The notes under the pieces were generated by a model that was given only the letters and a program-made list of their open reading frames with translations, had not been told where the DNA came from and did not search any database. A program made the translations under genes and the position numbers. From the NCBI GenBank assembly GCA_015075275.1, contig JABTUU010000002.1:1054001-1118000 (forward strand): a DNA stretch of 64,000 nucleotides, read 5' to 3'. Positions 63,453-64,000 of this stretch are shown here, in pieces. Every line of letters starts with the position of its first letter. The stretch's first letter is position 1. This stretch comes from Anaerolineales bacterium. Lineage in GTDB: Bacteria; Chloroflexota; Anaerolineae; Anaerolineales; Villigracilaceae.

Positions 63453-64000
63453 ATGTCGGAAAAGAAATTAACGGGCTTATTTCTACTTTCCTTTGCGGCC
63501 ATATCTGTCTTCTTTACATTAGGGAAGATGGGAGATCAGTTTGAGCCTTTTGTCAACTTAGGCGGAGATATGGCGGTGTACGCGTCCATTGCCGCCGCGC
63601 AAGACGACCCCAGTCTGTTCGTGAACGATCCGTTTTTGTCGAATGAAAAGAACATCAATAGCTACCAGATGGTTTTCTTTCCAGCGTTGCGCGGATTGAA
63701 AGCCATTTTTGGAAATTATGGATCGGCGGGACTTTTCCTGCTTCCCTTTGTTATTTTTCTTCATATGACGGGATACTACGCGTTAGGCAGATCCATCTTT
63801 CGGAATTCGTGGATGGGTTTTTATGCGGCGCTGATTATCTCGATTCCAACCAGCACATATTACGACTACTGGGGAATTTTCTTAGACGCGTTGCCTCGTT
63901 TTATGTATCAAGCGTTGCTTCCGTTTTTACTCGCCTTGGCGATTACGCGCGGGCGGAATCCAAATTGGTGGTTTGTCATCTTGGCGGGAGTGGGACTGCT
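63453..64000 (+). CDS. Polytopic membrane protein, 3' part outside window
   Basis: Open from ATG 63453 to the right edge (182 codons shown). N-terminal helix LTGLFLLSFAAISVFFTLGKM, then an extracytoplasmic segment with acidic residues (FVNLGGDMAVYASIAAAQDDPSLFVNDPF, about 30-58) and further helices. The GGDMAVY...FVNDPF pattern resembles GT-C-like membrane proteins with an acidic first loop. SD is weak. Cannot be named further from this fragment. Confidence 0.6.
   Translation, partial: MSEKKLTGLFLLSFAAISVFFTLGKMGDQFEPFVNLGGDMAVYASIAAAQDDPSLFVNDPFLSNEKNINSYQMVFFPALRGLKAIFGNYGSAGLFLLPFVIFLHMTGYYALGRSIFRNSWMGFYAALIISIPTSTYYDYWGIFLDALPRFMYQALLPFLLALAITRGRNPNWWFVILAGVGL

Overview
The window looks like a chromosome segment of an uncultured member of the Chloroflexota, probably class Anaerolineae. 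This is inferred from the protein flavour (ClpC, LacI-like sensor kinase, DUF4910, Wzm/Wzt, four-helix-bundle protein), roughly balanced base composition and abundant short palindromic intergenic repeats. No rRNA or taxonomic marker is present to prove it.

Region 1 (1-9133) is an integrative island abutting the 3' end of a tRNA(CAU) gene at 9134-9205. It holds the N-terminal part of a type I restriction subunit HsdR (running off the left edge), a tyrosine recombinase cut off before its catalytic tyrosine, a SWIM zinc-finger protein, a PP1-like metallophosphoesterase, an AbiE-type toxin-antitoxin pair with a clear promoter/operator, and an intact tyrosine recombinase next to the tRNA.

Region 2 (9300-23231) is housekeeping-like: small membrane proteins, a GNAT acetyltransferase, a YczE-like membrane protein, ClpC with a perfect 28-bp palindrome at its leader, a secreted M6-like metalloprotease, a cupin, an MFS carrier, a 1057-residue LacI-like/GAF histidine kinase, dihydrolipoyl dehydrogenase and an ICMT-like methyltransferase.

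Region 3 (23383-56285) is a large surface-polysaccharide locus. It contains gmd and fcl (GDP-L-fucose), a WecE-type sugar aminotransferase, a PseB-like dehydratase, an RmlD-like reductase and a NeuB-type synthase (nonulosonic-acid-like), several SDR enzymes and methyltransferases, glycosyltransferases, GT-C-like polytopic proteins, a flippase-like protein, and a Wzm/Wzt ABC exporter. A MarR-type EPS-associated regulator sits in the middle. Its own promoter carries nearly the same 29-bp palindromic promoter/operator as gmd 15.5 kb away, so the two halves of the GDP-fucose pathway are probably one regulon.

Region 4 (56454-64000) holds dnaK, a lipoprotein, a C39-like peptidase with TPR-like tail, an SbcD-like nuclease, an MFS carrier and the start of a polytopic membrane protein.

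The most unusual feature is the repeat content. Several families of short palindromic or simple-word repeats sit directly in front of start codons, one pair of inverted arms encloses a complete four-helix-bundle gene, and the same kinds of repeat appear in frame inside at least five protein genes and at the N-terminus of a sixth. Several genes also have a -10 box only 6-8 nt before the start codon, implying leaderless mRNAs.
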